From the NCBI GenBank assembly GCA_963726715.1, contig CAVSDF010000005.1, forward strand, positions 186,001 to 250,000: a stretch of 64,000 nucleotides of DNA, written 5' to 3'. This stretch comes from CAVSDF01 sp963726715. GTDB taxonomy: Bacteria; Bacteroidota; Rhodothermia; Rhodothermales; BA12. Position 1 is the stretch's first letter. Every line of letters starts with the position of its first letter. This document shows, piece by piece, positions 52,608-61,270 of the stretch. A program made the translations under genes and the position numbers. Below the pieces are notes generated by a model. The model was not told the DNA's origin, searched no databases, and worked only from the letters and a program-made list of their open reading frames with translations.

Positions 52608-54340
52608 ATGCGAACCGATGCCGCCCCCTTCGTCGTCTTCGACACCGAGACCACCGGCGTCGATGCCCGCACCGACCGCGTGATCGAGATCGGTGCCATC
52701 CGCATGGAGGGCATGACCGAGGTCGCCCGCTTCTCGACGCTCCTCGACCCCGAGCGCCTCATCCCGCGCCGCATCACCGAGATCACCGGCCTCTCGACGG
52801 CCAGTGTCATCGGCGCCCCGACCGCCGCGACGGTCATCCCGGCATTTCTGGACTTCGCGCGCGGCGCGACGCTCGTCGGCCACAACGTCGCCTTCGACGT
52901 GGGGATGGTCAACGGCGAACTCGGACGCCTCGGCCTCCCGCTCCTCGACCACCCGACACTCGACACGCTCCGCCTCGCGCGGCGCCTCCTCCACGGGCAC
53001 CGCTCGAAGGGCCTCTCCGCCGTCACCGAGCACTTCGGCATCCGCGTGGCCGGGCGGCACCGGGCGCTCGGCGACGCCGAAGCGACCGCCGAGGTGCTGC
53101 GGCGCTTCGTGTCGATGATCGGGCCGCGCGCGCTCACCGTCGAGGGCCTGACCGCCTACCAGAACGCCCGCTACGGCGTCGCCGAGGAGGCGCCGCACCT
53201 CGCCGCCCTCCGCGAGACCATCGCCCGGTTTCCCGAGCGCCCCGGCGTCTACTTCTTCCGCGACGCCAAGAACAACGTCGTCTACGTGGGGAAGGCGCTG
53301 CGTTTGCGGACGCGCCTGCGCAGTTACGTGACGGCCATCGAGGCCAAACCGGGGCGCCTGCGGCAGATGATGGACGACGTGCGGCGCGTCGAGGTGACCG
53401 AGACCGGCTCGGAACTCGCCGCGCTCCTTCTGGAGTCTCGCCTCATCAAGGACCTCCAGCCGCGCTTCAACCGCGCCTCGCGGCGCTACCGCACGCGCCC
53501 GTTCGTGCGCATCGCCGCCGGGCCGTTCCCGACCGTCTCGATCTCGTCGTTCACCCTGGACGATGGCGCCGAGTACTTCGGACCGCTCGCCGGGCGGCGG
53601 CAGGCGGAGATCGTCCTCGGTGTCATCGAGCGCTCGTTCCGCCTCCGCCGCTGCGACGACGCGCTCTTCTCGCGCCACGCGGGCTGCCTCTACCACGAAC
53701 TCGACCGCTGCATCGCGCCGTGCCTGACGGCGGACCAGGCCGCCCACGACGCCGAACTCGCGCGCCTGCGCGCCTTCCTCCTCGGCGCCGACACGTCGGT
53801 GCAGGAGGGTCTGCGGCGCGGGATGATGGAGGCCGCCGGGCGGCGCGAGTATGAGACGGCGGCAACGCTGCGCGACGCGTCGGCGGCGCTCGAACGGATG
53901 GCCGACCGGCAGCGCCTCTTCGCCGCGCCCGTCCACGAGGTCCACGCCTTCGCGGTTCAGGACGGCGTCGAACCGGAGACGATCCAGGTCTTCGCCATCC
54001 GCCACGGCCGCCACGCGGCGACGCTCACGCTCTACCTGCCCCTCGGCGACGCCGGAGCCGCCAAGCTCGCCGCCTTCGCCGACGAGCACACCGCCCCGCC
54101 GACGTGCCCGCGCGCTACTTCAAGCGCGAGATCGACGAGGTGCGCCTGCTCGCCCACTGGCTCTACGTCCACCGCGCGTCGGCGCGAATCGTCCGCGTCG
54201 CCCCGCCCGACACCGCCGCCGACGTCACCGCCCGCCTCCACGCCGCCCTCACCGCCACCGAGCCGCTCCCGCCCGACGACGACGCCCCCGACGCCGACCT
54301 CGACGATGCGCCCGACGAGGAGGTCGCTGCGCAGACGTGA
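52608..54340 (+). pseudogene. DnaQ-like exonuclease fused to a UvrC-type GIY-YIG nuclease, one apparent frameshift
   Basis: Residues 1-170 are a DEDDh exonuclease: VVFDTETTGVDARTDRVIEI, LVGHNVAFDVGMVNGEL and HRALGDAEATAEV. From about 215 a GIY-YIG domain follows (RPGVYFFRDAKNNVVYVGKA, then RLRSYV, ESRLIKDLQPRFNR) and a Cys-containing segment (HAGCLYHELDRCIAPC). This is the architecture of bacterial proteins annotated as DNA polymerase III epsilon subunit/UvrC or Cho-like fusions; a repair role is inferred. Near 54100 the frame changes: VPARYFKREIDEVRLLAHWL continues two bases out of phase to the stop at 54340. One missing base in the CCCCGCCGACG stretch explains it. Confidence 0.82.
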
Positions 54341-54400
54341 GGGGAAAGGATTGGTGAGAGGAATCCGGAGTTGGCCGCTCGAAGGTGCCTCCGAACGGTC

Positions 54401-54425
54401 GTAGGGGCGGGTCTCCGACCCGCCC
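54401..54425. repeat. GTAGGGGCGGGT palindrome, truncated
   Basis: GTAGGGGCGGGTCTCCGACC and the following CGCCC match the left arm and centre of the element at 26293-26321. The right end is lost. It lies after the exonuclease-UvrC gene. Confidence 0.5.
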
Positions 54426-54630
54426 GGCCCCGCCACCGCCGCCGCGGCAGGACGCGCGCGCGCGCGCACCAGAACGGCGCACCCGCCTCAGCCGCGCGCC
54501 GGGCACCAGAGAGCACCCTGTCAGGGTCGATGATCTTGACAGGGTAGCGCGGGCACACAGTCGCCGGTCGATCCGCAGCACCGCCTCCGCATCGTTGCCC
54601 CCACCTCCACACCCTCTTCGCGGACGGCGG

Positions 54631-54662
54631 TTGACCCGGCCTGCCCGAGTGCCGTACGTTTG
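54631..54662 (+). promoter_or_regulatory. Promoter of tRNA-Ser, Bacteroidota type
   Basis: TTGACC (54631-54636), 18 bases, then TACGTTTG (54655-54662), an exact TAnnTTTG -7 element. It lies 31 bases before the mature tRNA 5' end. This is the clearest promoter in the window and supports a Bacteroidota-type primary sigma factor. Confidence 0.65.
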
Positions 54663-54693
54663 TCGCCCTGCCCGCAACGCGCGCTCCGACACC

Positions 54694-54780
54694 GGAGGGA
54701 TGGCCGAGTGGTTGAAGGCGCTTGTCTCGAAAACAAGTGTACCAGTGATGGTATCGAGGGTTCGAATCCCTCTCCCTCCT
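54694..54780 (+). tRNA. tRNA-Ser(CGA)
   Basis: The acceptor stem GGAGGGA pairs with TCCCTCC at the 3' side. The anticodon arm CTTGT-CTCGAAA-ACAAG gives anticodon CGA (reads UCG). A long variable arm follows (GTACCAGTGATGGTAT), then the T arm GAGGG-TTCGAAT-CCCTC. The long variable arm is the mark of a class II tRNA (Ser). The 3' CCA is not encoded. A Bacteroidota-type promoter precedes it. Confidence 0.95.
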
Positions 54781-54938
54781 CCGCGCATCGCGGCAGACAG
54801 CGGCTCCGGATGGTCTCCTCCTCCGGAGCCGCTTGCATGTCCGCCCCGCCATATCGCCGCCGCCCGCGCGGCCGATTCCCTCCGCATCGCCCGCCCGCTG
54901 CCCCGAACAGCTCGCCCGCCTGGCGCGTACCTGGCCCC

Positions 54939-55322
54939 ATGACGCACTCCCCGATGCACCTGCTCACCTGCAAGGCCTGCGGCGCCGATGCCGTGACGCC
55001 CCTCGAAATGGACACCCGCCACGGCGACGGCGTGATCGAAGGCGCCGACGAGGCCCACTTCTACACCTGCCAGCTCTGCGGCGACAACTGGCTCTCCGTC
55101 CGCCGCGACGAGGGCGAGCGCCCGATGCTCACCTTCATCCACCAGATGGGGATGCGGCCGGTCCTGCGCCGCGTCGCCGTGATGACCAACGTCGTCGTGA
55201 TGAGCGAGGCGTCGGTCGAGATGTGGAGCTACTACCTCGGCGACGACGAGGTGCCGGAGCGCGAGTGGCGCTCGACGCTCGGCGAACGCCGCCAGATGCT
55301 CCGCTCGGTGACGATGAACTGA
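54939..55322 (+). CDS. Zinc-ribbon protein of unknown function
   Basis: The protein has 127 residues from the ATG at 54939 (MTHSPMHLLTCKACGADAVT). Two CxxC pairs (CKACG near 11-14 and CQLCGDNW near 45-48) form a likely zinc ribbon. The second part is all-polar with aromatic residues (VEMWSYYLGDDEVPEREWRS) and ends in RRQMLRSVTMN. There is no signal or membrane segment. Its neighbours (tRNA-Ser, the sco-like gene) give no functional hint. Family not recognised. Confidence 0.6.
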   Translation: MTHSPMHLLTCKACGADAVTPLEMDTRHGDGVIEGADEAHFYTCQLCGDNWLSVRRDEGERPMLTFIHQMGMRPVLRRVAVMTNVVVMSEASVEMWSYYLGDDEVPEREWRSTLGERRQMLRSVTMN

Positions 55323-55330
55323 GCGCGTTT

Positions 55331-55407
55331 GAGAGGTGGTGAGTTTGTGAGGGGATGTCGGTTCAAACCGATTCATCCTCACCACCCCACAAACTCACCA
55401 TCCCACA
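55331..55407. terminator. Long imperfect hairpin between convergent genes
   Basis: GGTGGTGAGTTTGTGAGG (about 55335-55353) and CCTCACCACCCCACAAACTC with ACC (about 55378-55400) pair across a centre containing GGTTCAAACC. It lies between the zinc-ribbon gene (+) and the sco-like gene (-) and can terminate both. Same style as the strings at 9448-9590. Confidence 0.5.
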
Positions 55408-55414
55408 CGTCTCC

Positions 55415-56287
55415 TCACTTCTCGCCCAGCATCAAGTCGATCTCCCGCAGCACGTCGGCGTCGGTGTAGGTGAGGTCGCGCCAGGTGCGGCGGAGGTGGC
55501 CGTCGGGGGCGACGAGGGCGGTGGTGAGGCCGTGGTCGAGCGTCGCCGGGCCGGTGCGCTCGTTGTAGACGCCGAAGAGCTCGATCGCCCGCCCGACGCG
55601 CGCGGTGTCGCCGGTTGCGAAGCGCCAGCGCGCGGCGGGGGCGTCGGTGAAGTTCGAGCGCCAGCGCGCGAGCACAGGCGCGGTGTCGAAGGCAGGGTCG
55701 AGGGTGACGGAGACGAAGCGGACGCGGTCGCCGTGGGCCGCGTTCGCCGCGCGCTCGATGCGGGCCATCCGGCTCGCGAGCGCCGGGCAGTAGTCGGGGA
55801 GCGGGCAGCGCGTGTAGAGGAACGAGACGACGACGACGTGCCCGCGCTCGCCCCCGAACGTGAAGGGCGCGCCGGTGTGGTCGACGAGCGCGAGATCCGA
55901 CGGCACCTCTTCGCCGATGGCGAGCGGAAGCGCGCCGCCACGGCCCGCACGTCCGGTCGGGAGGTGGTTCTCACCTGCGGGGCTGATGGCGACCTCGCTG
56001 TCGGGCACGCGGGCGAGGCCGCTGATCCACGACGAATCGGCGTCGACGTGGAGGGTGAAGCCGATGGCGTCGCCGGTGGCGAGGCTCTCGGGGAGGCTGT
56101 CGCCGGGCGCGAGCTTGAACGGCATCGTCATCGCGTCCATGAAACCCTCGATGGCCTCGTGCTCGACGAAGACCGTCCGCCCATCGCTGCCGAACCCGGC
56201 GACGCGGCCCTGCACCTCGAACGTGCGCGAGGGGTGGCAGGCGGAGAGGGCGAGCGTGGCGGCGAGCAGGAGCAGGGCAGGGCGCAT
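55415..56287 (-). CDS. Lipoprotein fusing a CusF-like copper-binding domain to a Sco1/SenC domain
   Basis: The protein has 290 residues from the ATG at 56287. The lipoprotein signal MRPALLLLAATLALSAC gives lipid attachment at C17. The first domain has the CusF-type copper motif VEHEAIEGFMDAMTMPF with H43, M53 and M55. The second is a thioredoxin-fold Sco domain: VVVVSFLYTRCPLPDYCPAL with C161 and C167, and the copper-binding H252 in TLDHGLTTALVAPDG. The two cysteines are six residues apart (CPLPDYC), where classic Sco has CxxxC. Sco proteins deliver copper to the CuA site of cytochrome oxidase; the CusF part may pass Cu(I) on within one chain (inference). Confidence 0.85.
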   Translation of the reverse strand: MRPALLLLAATLALSACHPSRTFEVQGRVAGFGSDGRTVFVEHEAIEGFMDAMTMPFKLAPGDSLPESLATGDAIGFTLHVDADSSWISGLARVPDSEVAISPAGENHLPTGRAGRGGALPLAIGEEVPSDLALVDHTGAPFTFGGERGHVVVVSFLYTRCPLPDYCPALASRMARIERAANAAHGDRVRFVSVTLDPAFDTAPVLARWRSNFTDAPAARWRFATGDTARVGRAIELFGVYNERTGPATLDHGLTTALVAPDGHLRRTWRDLTYTDADVLREIDLMLGEK

Positions 56288-56418
56288 CGGAGCAGGTCGC
56301 AGCGGACGGGACGAGGGAGACGCCGGGGCCAACGTCTCCGCCCGGCCCCGTATCCGCCCGCACCGCGTGAATCGACGGTGCGGAGGTGGGGCACGTTGTC
56401 GGGTGCGGATCGAGGGCC

Positions 56419-56447
56419 GTAGGGGACGTTCGTGCACGTCCCGTCTC
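56419..56447. repeat. GTAGGGGACGTTCGTGCACG palindrome, divergent
   Basis: A variant of the GTAGGGG family with a GTGCAC centre (GTAGGGGACGTTCGTGCACG then TCCCGTCTC). It is within the 404-base gap 56288-56691 between the divergent sco-like and META-lipoprotein genes. No gene was seen in the rest of that gap. Confidence 0.4.
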
Positions 56448-56691
56448 CCAGGATTCCACACCCCGTCCCCGTGATCCAAAGGCGGCGGCGACGGGCGCGC
56501 GCGGATGGAGTGGGAAGGCGGGATGAGGCGGCGGTGAACTGTGGGAGGGGGTCGAGGGACGTTCCGCGTCCGTTACCCGGCGGCAAACCAGAGGCCGATC
56601 CGGGGCCGTTTGGCCGGTTCTCGCAGGCCGTCCGGGCACCCGCTGGCCTGCCCTTCCTGCTCACGGACTCGTGTCGTCACTTTCCATCGGT

Positions 56692-57510
56692 ATGTCTCGT
56701 CGCTTTTCTCTGCGCCTGCTCGTGCTCGGCGCCGTTCTCGGCGTCGGCTGTGCCGATACGCGCCCGATGTCGCCGTCCTCAGCGGGCACGCCGTCGGCGA
56801 GCGAGACGGGCCGCGAATCGGCCTCGCTCAGCGGCGAGGTCTATTACCTGCCGCGCATCGCGCTCGCGCCGAACGCCGTCGTGATCGTCCGCCTCCTCGA
56901 CATCAGCCGCGCCGACGCGGCGTCCGTGACCCTCGCCGAGCAGCGCATCGAGACGGCGGGCCGTCAGGTGCCGATCCCCTTCGCCCTCGCCTACGACCCC
57001 GCCCGCATCGACGCGCGCAGCCGCTACGCCGTCCGCGCCGAAATCCGCGACGCCGACGGATCGCTCGCGTGGACGAGCCACACCGCGAACCCGGTCCTCA
57101 CTGGCGGCGGCGCGATGGGCAGCCTGCGCATCGCCGTCGTGCAGGTCACGGAAGACGCCCCGGCGGTGCTCGGTGGCACCTCGTGGCGCCTCGTGCGGAT
57201 CGAGACGCCCGGTGCCACGCCGACGATTCCGCCGAGCGGCGAGGCGCTGACGCTCACCTTCGGCACCGACGGGCACGCCTCCGGGCAGGCCGACTGCAAC
57301 CGCTTCAGCGGCAGCTACGAGGTCGGCGACGGCGGCCGCCTGACCTTCGGCGAGACCGCGGCCACGCTCGCCGCTTGCCCGTCCGGCTCGTCCTCCGGCG
57401 CCTACCTCGCCGCCCTCGGGCGCGCCGAGCGCTACGCCATCGAGGCCACGCGCCTGCGCATCGTCTCCGGCGCCGCGGGCACGCTGACGTTCGAGCGCGC
57501 CGACAACTGA
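56692..57510 (+). CDS. META/HslJ-domain lipoprotein with N-terminal YbaY-like domain
   Basis: The protein has 272 residues from the ATG at 56692. The lipoprotein signal MSRRFSLRLLVLGAVLGVGC gives lipid attachment at C20. Residues about 45-140 resemble the YbaY-type lipoprotein domain (LSGEVYYLPRIALAPNAVVI, VRLLDISRADA). The C-terminal META domain is GGTSWRLVRI, LTLTFGTDGHASGQADCNRF, SGSYEVGDGGRLTFGE and ATLAACPSGSS. Both domains are linked to envelope stress or motility in other bacteria, but function here is unknown. It is divergent from the sco-like gene. Confidence 0.82.
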   Translation: MSRRFSLRLLVLGAVLGVGCADTRPMSPSSAGTPSASETGRESASLSGEVYYLPRIALAPNAVVIVRLLDISRADAASVTLAEQRIETAGRQVPIPFALAYDPARIDARSRYAVRAEIRDADGSLAWTSHTANPVLTGGGAMGSLRIAVVQVTEDAPAVLGGTSWRLVRIETPGATPTIPPSGEALTLTFGTDGHASGQADCNRFSGSYEVGDGGRLTFGETAATLAACPSGSSSGAYLAALGRAERYAIEATRLRIVSGAAGTLTFERADN

Positions 57511-57537
57511 GCCCTCCGCGCGCCGCGCCGACTCCGA

Positions 57538-57567
57538 AGCTGTCAGGTCCCCCCGACCTGCCAGGTT
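57538..57567. repeat. GACCTG-type intergenic dyad, copy 4
   Basis: Half-sites AGCTGTCAGGTCC and CGACCTGCCAGGTT form the dyad. It lies between the convergent META-lipoprotein and pyrophosphatase genes and could act as a terminator. Confidence 0.5.
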
Positions 57568-57628
57568 CGTTCGTTTCGAGGGCATCAGAACGGCGCCAGA
57601 GGGTGGAGGCGTCGCGCGCCGCGTCCGT

Positions 57629-58249
57629 TCACCCGGCGTCTCGGGCCGCGTCGCCGAAGTGGGCGGCGTAGTCGGCGAGGGCAGCGCGGACGACGGCGTC
57701 GGCGGCGTCGGGGCCGTAGCGGGCGGCGATGTGGATGCGGTTCTCCTTGCCGGGCTGCATCTTGTAGGTCTCGAAGTAGTGTTCGAGGCGCTCGACGAAG
57801 ATCGGCGGCAGCTGCGCGATGTCGGTGACGGCGCCCCAGATGAGGTCGTTCTCGAGGACGGCGACGATCTTGTCGTCGGCCTCGCCGCCATCGAGGAGCC
57901 GCAGGCCGCCGACGACGCGGACGTTCATGAGCACCTCGGCGTGCGCGACCGAGCGCTCCGAGAGGACGCAGATGTCGAGCGGGTCGTGGTCGCCGCGCGT
58001 GGCGCCGGGGGCGAGGGCGGCGACGCGCTCGGCGCAGTACGTCTGCGGGATGAAGCCGTAGAGCGCGGGCAGCATCGACGCGTTGCGCTGCGGGCGGTCG
58101 ACGCGCAGGTAGCCGCTCGGCTTGTCGATCTCGTACTTGATGCCGTCGAACGGCGTCATCTCGATGAAGGCGTGGACGCGGCGCGGCGGCTCGGGGCCGG
58201 GGGAGAGGCCGTGCCACGGGTGCGGGCGCCAGGGGAGGAACGAGGCCAT
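57629..58249 (-). CDS. ppa: Inorganic pyrophosphatase, family I
   Basis: The protein has 206 residues from the ATG at 58249 (MASFLPWRPHPWHGLSPGPE). Family I catalytic parts are present: HAFIEMTPFDGIKYEIDKPS, YGFIPQTYCAERVAALAPG, and the metal-binding stretch RGDHDPLDICVLSE, with EADDKIVAVLENDLIWG and KENRIHIAARYGP following. It hydrolyses pyrophosphate to drive biosynthesis. The frame stays open far upstream but lacks family similarity, and the chosen start fits the usual length. Convergent with the META-lipoprotein gene. Confidence 0.92.
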   Translation of the reverse strand: MASFLPWRPHPWHGLSPGPEPPRRVHAFIEMTPFDGIKYEIDKPSGYLRVDRPQRNASMLPALYGFIPQTYCAERVAALAPGATRGDHDPLDICVLSERSVAHAEVLMNVRVVGGLRLLDGGEADDKIVAVLENDLIWGAVTDIAQLPPIFVERLEHYFETYKMQPGKENRIHIAARYGPDAADAVVRAALADYAAHFGDAARDAG

Positions 58250-58558
58250 CGGAGGAGGTTGGGTGGAGCCGTTTCCACCCGTCGGCGCGGATGCGGGTTG
58301 CCGCGCGAGGCGGCGCGGACTGCGGAGCGGCGGGGAATTGACGCGCGGACGCTGTGGAGGACGCCGTGAGCGACGACGGCTTCTTGCGTTCGGTGTGGAT
58401 GCCGCGCCGGGGCCGCCGGCCGTCCTTCTGGCCACCGTCGCTCCCACCGCCTGCGCAGCGTCGCCTCTTTTCTCCGTCTCAGGACGCGAACGGCACGCGA
58501 GTTGTCGGACCGCGTACGTCGTCTCTGTCGTCTCTCTCTGAGCCTTCCCGCCTCCCCC
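58250..58558. other. 309-base gap with no recognised feature
   Basis: This is the divergent gap between ppa and the RCC1-repeat gene. It presumably holds both promoters, but I see no clear TTG/TAnnTTTG pair, no long inverted repeat and no conserved small frame. Confidence 0.5.
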
Positions 58559-61108
58559 ATGCCCCTCGGTCCTCCCTCCCGCCGCCGCGTCCGCCCGTTC
58601 GCGGGCCTCGCCGCCGTTCTCATCGCCGCGGCGAGTCTCTGCGCCGCCTCCGTCGCGTCGGCCCAGACGCCGCAGATTGTGGCCTCCGGGCTGCGGCAGA
58701 CGTGCGCCATCACCGCGGGCACCCTTCGCTGCTGGGGCGCGAACGAGCGCGGGCAACTCGGCGACGGCACCAAAACCGAACGCACCGCCCCGACGCGCGT
58801 CGTCGGCATCGGCGCCGCCGTCGCGGTCGACACCTACGACGGCCACAGCTGCGCCATCGTGCCCGACGGGCGCCTATTCTGCTGGGGCGACAACACCGAC
58901 GGGCAGCTTGGCGACGGCACGACCGAGCCGCGCCTCACCCCGGCCGCCGCCGTCCCGCTTCCGCGTGCCGTGACGACGGTCGCCGTCGGCAAATCCTTCA
59001 CGTGCGCGGCGACCTCCGACCGGCGGATCTACTGCTGGGGCGCCAACGCGAGCGGCCAGATTGGCGACGGCACGACGCAGCCACGCCTCAGCCCGGTGCT
59101 CGTCGCCGGGGGCGTCGCCGCCGAGCAGCTGAGCGCGGGTGAGCGCCACGTCTGCGCGCTCCGCACCGACGGCGGCGTCGGCACGGTCGCCTGCTGGGGC
59201 GCGATGGGCGCCCCGCTGCAAGGGGGCGGCGCGCCGAGCGGCACGTCCGTGCCGATGTCCGTCCCCAACCTCGCGCCCGGCGTCACGTCGGTCGCCGCGG
59301 GCGCCTACCACACCTGCGCACTCCTCTCGACGGGCGGCGTGCGCTGCTGGGGCGCCAACGAAGCGGGCGAGATCGGCGACGGGACCGGCGCCGACCGGCC
59401 CATCCCGACCGATGTCGTCGGCCTGAGCCGCGGCGTCCGCGCCATCGGCGCCGGGCTGTCGTCGTCGTGCGCGCTCGCCGGGCGCGACGAGCTCCTGTGC
59501 TGGGGCGTGACGTTCCTGCGCGATAGCCGCCCGAGCCGCGCCCGCACGCCGATCCAGGTCTCGCTCGACGCCCGCGAGGAGACGCGCCTCGATCTCGGCG
59601 GCCAGCACGGATGCCTCGCCACGCCCGGCGGCGTCGTGCGCTGCTGGGGCCTGAACGATGCCGGCCAGCTCGGCTTCGCCACCGGCGGGCGCCGCGTCCT
59701 ACCGTCGCCGCTCGCCGGTCGCACCGACGGCGTCACGTCGGTCGCTTCGGCCTACACGCATACCTGCGTCGTCTATGGTAACGGCGAGGTCTCGTGCTTT
59801 GGCCTCAACAACGGCACCTTCGGCGACGAGACGACGCTGCCGCGGCAACTGGCCTCCGTACGCACCGTGCCTGACGTACGCGCCCGGCAGGTCTCGACGG
59901 GCGAGAACTTCTCCTGCGCCGCCACCACCGACGGGCGGGCGATGTGCTGGGGAGTGCCCTACGCCGGGCAGCTCGGCAGCGGCAACACCACGCGCTTCGA
60001 CCCGCAGCCAGTCGTCGGCCTCGACGCGGGCGTCGTGCAGGTGGCCGCGGGCAGCAACTTCGCCTGCGCGCGAACCGGCACCGGGCCGGGCGGCAGCGGC
60101 GGCGTGCGCTGCTGGGGCACCCGCTTCGGCGGCCAGCTCGGCGACGGCGGCTTGGGCGCCGACCGCCCGAGTGCGGCCGATGTCGAGGGCCTCACGAGCG
60201 GCGTCGTCGAGATCACTGCCGGGCGCGCCCACGCCTGCGCCCTTCTCGACGACGGGCGCGTGTACTGCTGGGGCGCCAACGGCTTCGGCGAACTCGGCAA
60301 CGGCGGCTCGATGCTGAGCGCCTCGCCGGTGCCCGTCGCCCTCTCCGGCTCCGCCGCATCCATCGCCGCCGGGCAGTCGCACACGTGCGCCGCGCTGCGG
60401 GACGGGTCGGTGCGCTGCTGGGGCCGCAACAACCTCGGGCAGCTCGGCGACGGCACGACGACGACCCGCTACGAGCCGGTCGCGGTCGTCGACATCGCCG
60501 GCCTCGCCGCGCGCCGCCTCGCGGGCGGGATGGCCCACACGTGCGCGTCGTTCGCCTCGGGCGAGGTCTACTGCTGGGGCGAGAACGCCCTCGGTGCCCT
60601 CGGCACGGGCAGTTACTCGCAGACCGGACGCGGCACCTCGCGTCCGCAGCGCGTCGCCGGGATCTCCGGCACCGTCACCGCGCTCACCGCCGGGCGCGAC
60701 CACTCGTGCGCGCTGGCCGCCGGGCGCGTCTCCTGCTGGGGATCGTCCGCCCTCGGCGCCCTCGGCGACGGACAGGCGTGGGTCGACGGGCCGATGCGCT
60801 CGCTCGTGACGTCGGTGGCCCCGGCGCCTCCGGTCGCCTTCGGCGGGGGCGCTGCGCTCTCGGGCGTCTTCCCGTCACCCGCCACCGCTGCCGCCCGCGT
60901 GACACTGCGCCTCGACGCCCCCGGCGCCATCACCGTGACCGTCGTCGATGTGCTCGGCCGCGAGCGCCTGCGCGTCTACGAAGGCGAGGCGTCGTCGGAG
61001 CAGACGTTCGACCTCGACGCCTCCGCGCTCGCGCCGGGCCTGTACGTCCTCCGCGTCCGCGGCGCGTCGGGCCTCGCCACGAGCCGGGCCTTCGTCGTCG
61101 CCCGCTGA
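58559..61108 (+). CDS. Secreted RCC1-repeat beta-propeller protein with T9SS sorting domain
   Basis: The protein has 849 residues from the ATG at 58559 (MPLGPPSRRRVRPFAGLAAV), with a signal peptide ending near ASVASAQ. I count about 14 RCC1-type repeats with the motif CWG-N--GQLG (for example RCWGANERGQLGDG, YCWGANASGQIGDG, RCWGRNNLGQLGDG), enough for two seven-bladed propellers. Each blade carries two Cys (TCAL... CWG) that could form disulfides outside the cell. The C-terminus (FPSPATAAARVTLRLDAPGA, VVDVLGRERLRVYEG, LAPGLYVLRVRG) is a T9SS sorting domain. Binding partner unknown. A hairpin terminator follows. Confidence 0.88.
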   Translation: MPLGPPSRRRVRPFAGLAAVLIAAASLCAASVASAQTPQIVASGLRQTCAITAGTLRCWGANERGQLGDGTKTERTAPTRVVGIGAAVAVDTYDGHSCAIVPDGRLFCWGDNTDGQLGDGTTEPRLTPAAAVPLPRAVTTVAVGKSFTCAATSDRRIYCWGANASGQIGDGTTQPRLSPVLVAGGVAAEQLSAGERHVCALRTDGGVGTVACWGAMGAPLQGGGAPSGTSVPMSVPNLAPGVTSVAAGAYHTCALLSTGGVRCWGANEAGEIGDGTGADRPIPTDVVGLSRGVRAIGAGLSSSCALAGRDELLCWGVTFLRDSRPSRARTPIQVSLDAREETRLDLGGQHGCLATPGGVVRCWGLNDAGQLGFATGGRRVLPSPLAGRTDGVTSVASAYTHTCVVYGNGEVSCFGLNNGTFGDETTLPRQLASVRTVPDVRARQVSTGENFSCAATTDGRAMCWGVPYAGQLGSGNTTRFDPQPVVGLDAGVVQVAAGSNFACARTGTGPGGSGGVRCWGTRFGGQLGDGGLGADRPSAADVEGLTSGVVEITAGRAHACALLDDGRVYCWGANGFGELGNGGSMLSASPVPVALSGSAASIAAGQSHTCAALRDGSVRCWGRNNLGQLGDGTTTTRYEPVAVVDIAGLAARRLAGGMAHTCASFASGEVYCWGENALGALGTGSYSQTGRGTSRPQRVAGISGTVTALTAGRDHSCALAAGRVSCWGSSALGALGDGQAWVDGPMRSLVTSVAPAPPVAFGGGAALSGVFPSPATAAARVTLRLDAPGAITVTVVDVLGRERLRVYEGEASSEQTFDLDASALAPGLYVLRVRGASGLATSRAFVVAR

Positions 61109-61126
61109 CGAACCGCGTGAGCCCAC

Positions 61127-61162
61127 CGCACCCGCCGTGTCTTTCGGGACGCGGCGGGTGCG
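61127..61162 (+). terminator. Terminator after the RCC1-repeat gene
   Basis: An 11-bp stem CGCACCCGCCG / CGGCGGGTGCG (61127-61137 with 61152-61162) around a loop with TCTTTC, followed by TGCGTTTC. Confidence 0.65.
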
Positions 61163-61270
61163 TGCGTTTCGGGGACCGGTGCCGCCGACGCGCACCCGCC
61201 CGCGCAACCCGGACCCCCGCCCGCGCGTCCTGCCCGTACCTTTCCGCCGCTTTCTCCTCCGACTCCCCCG

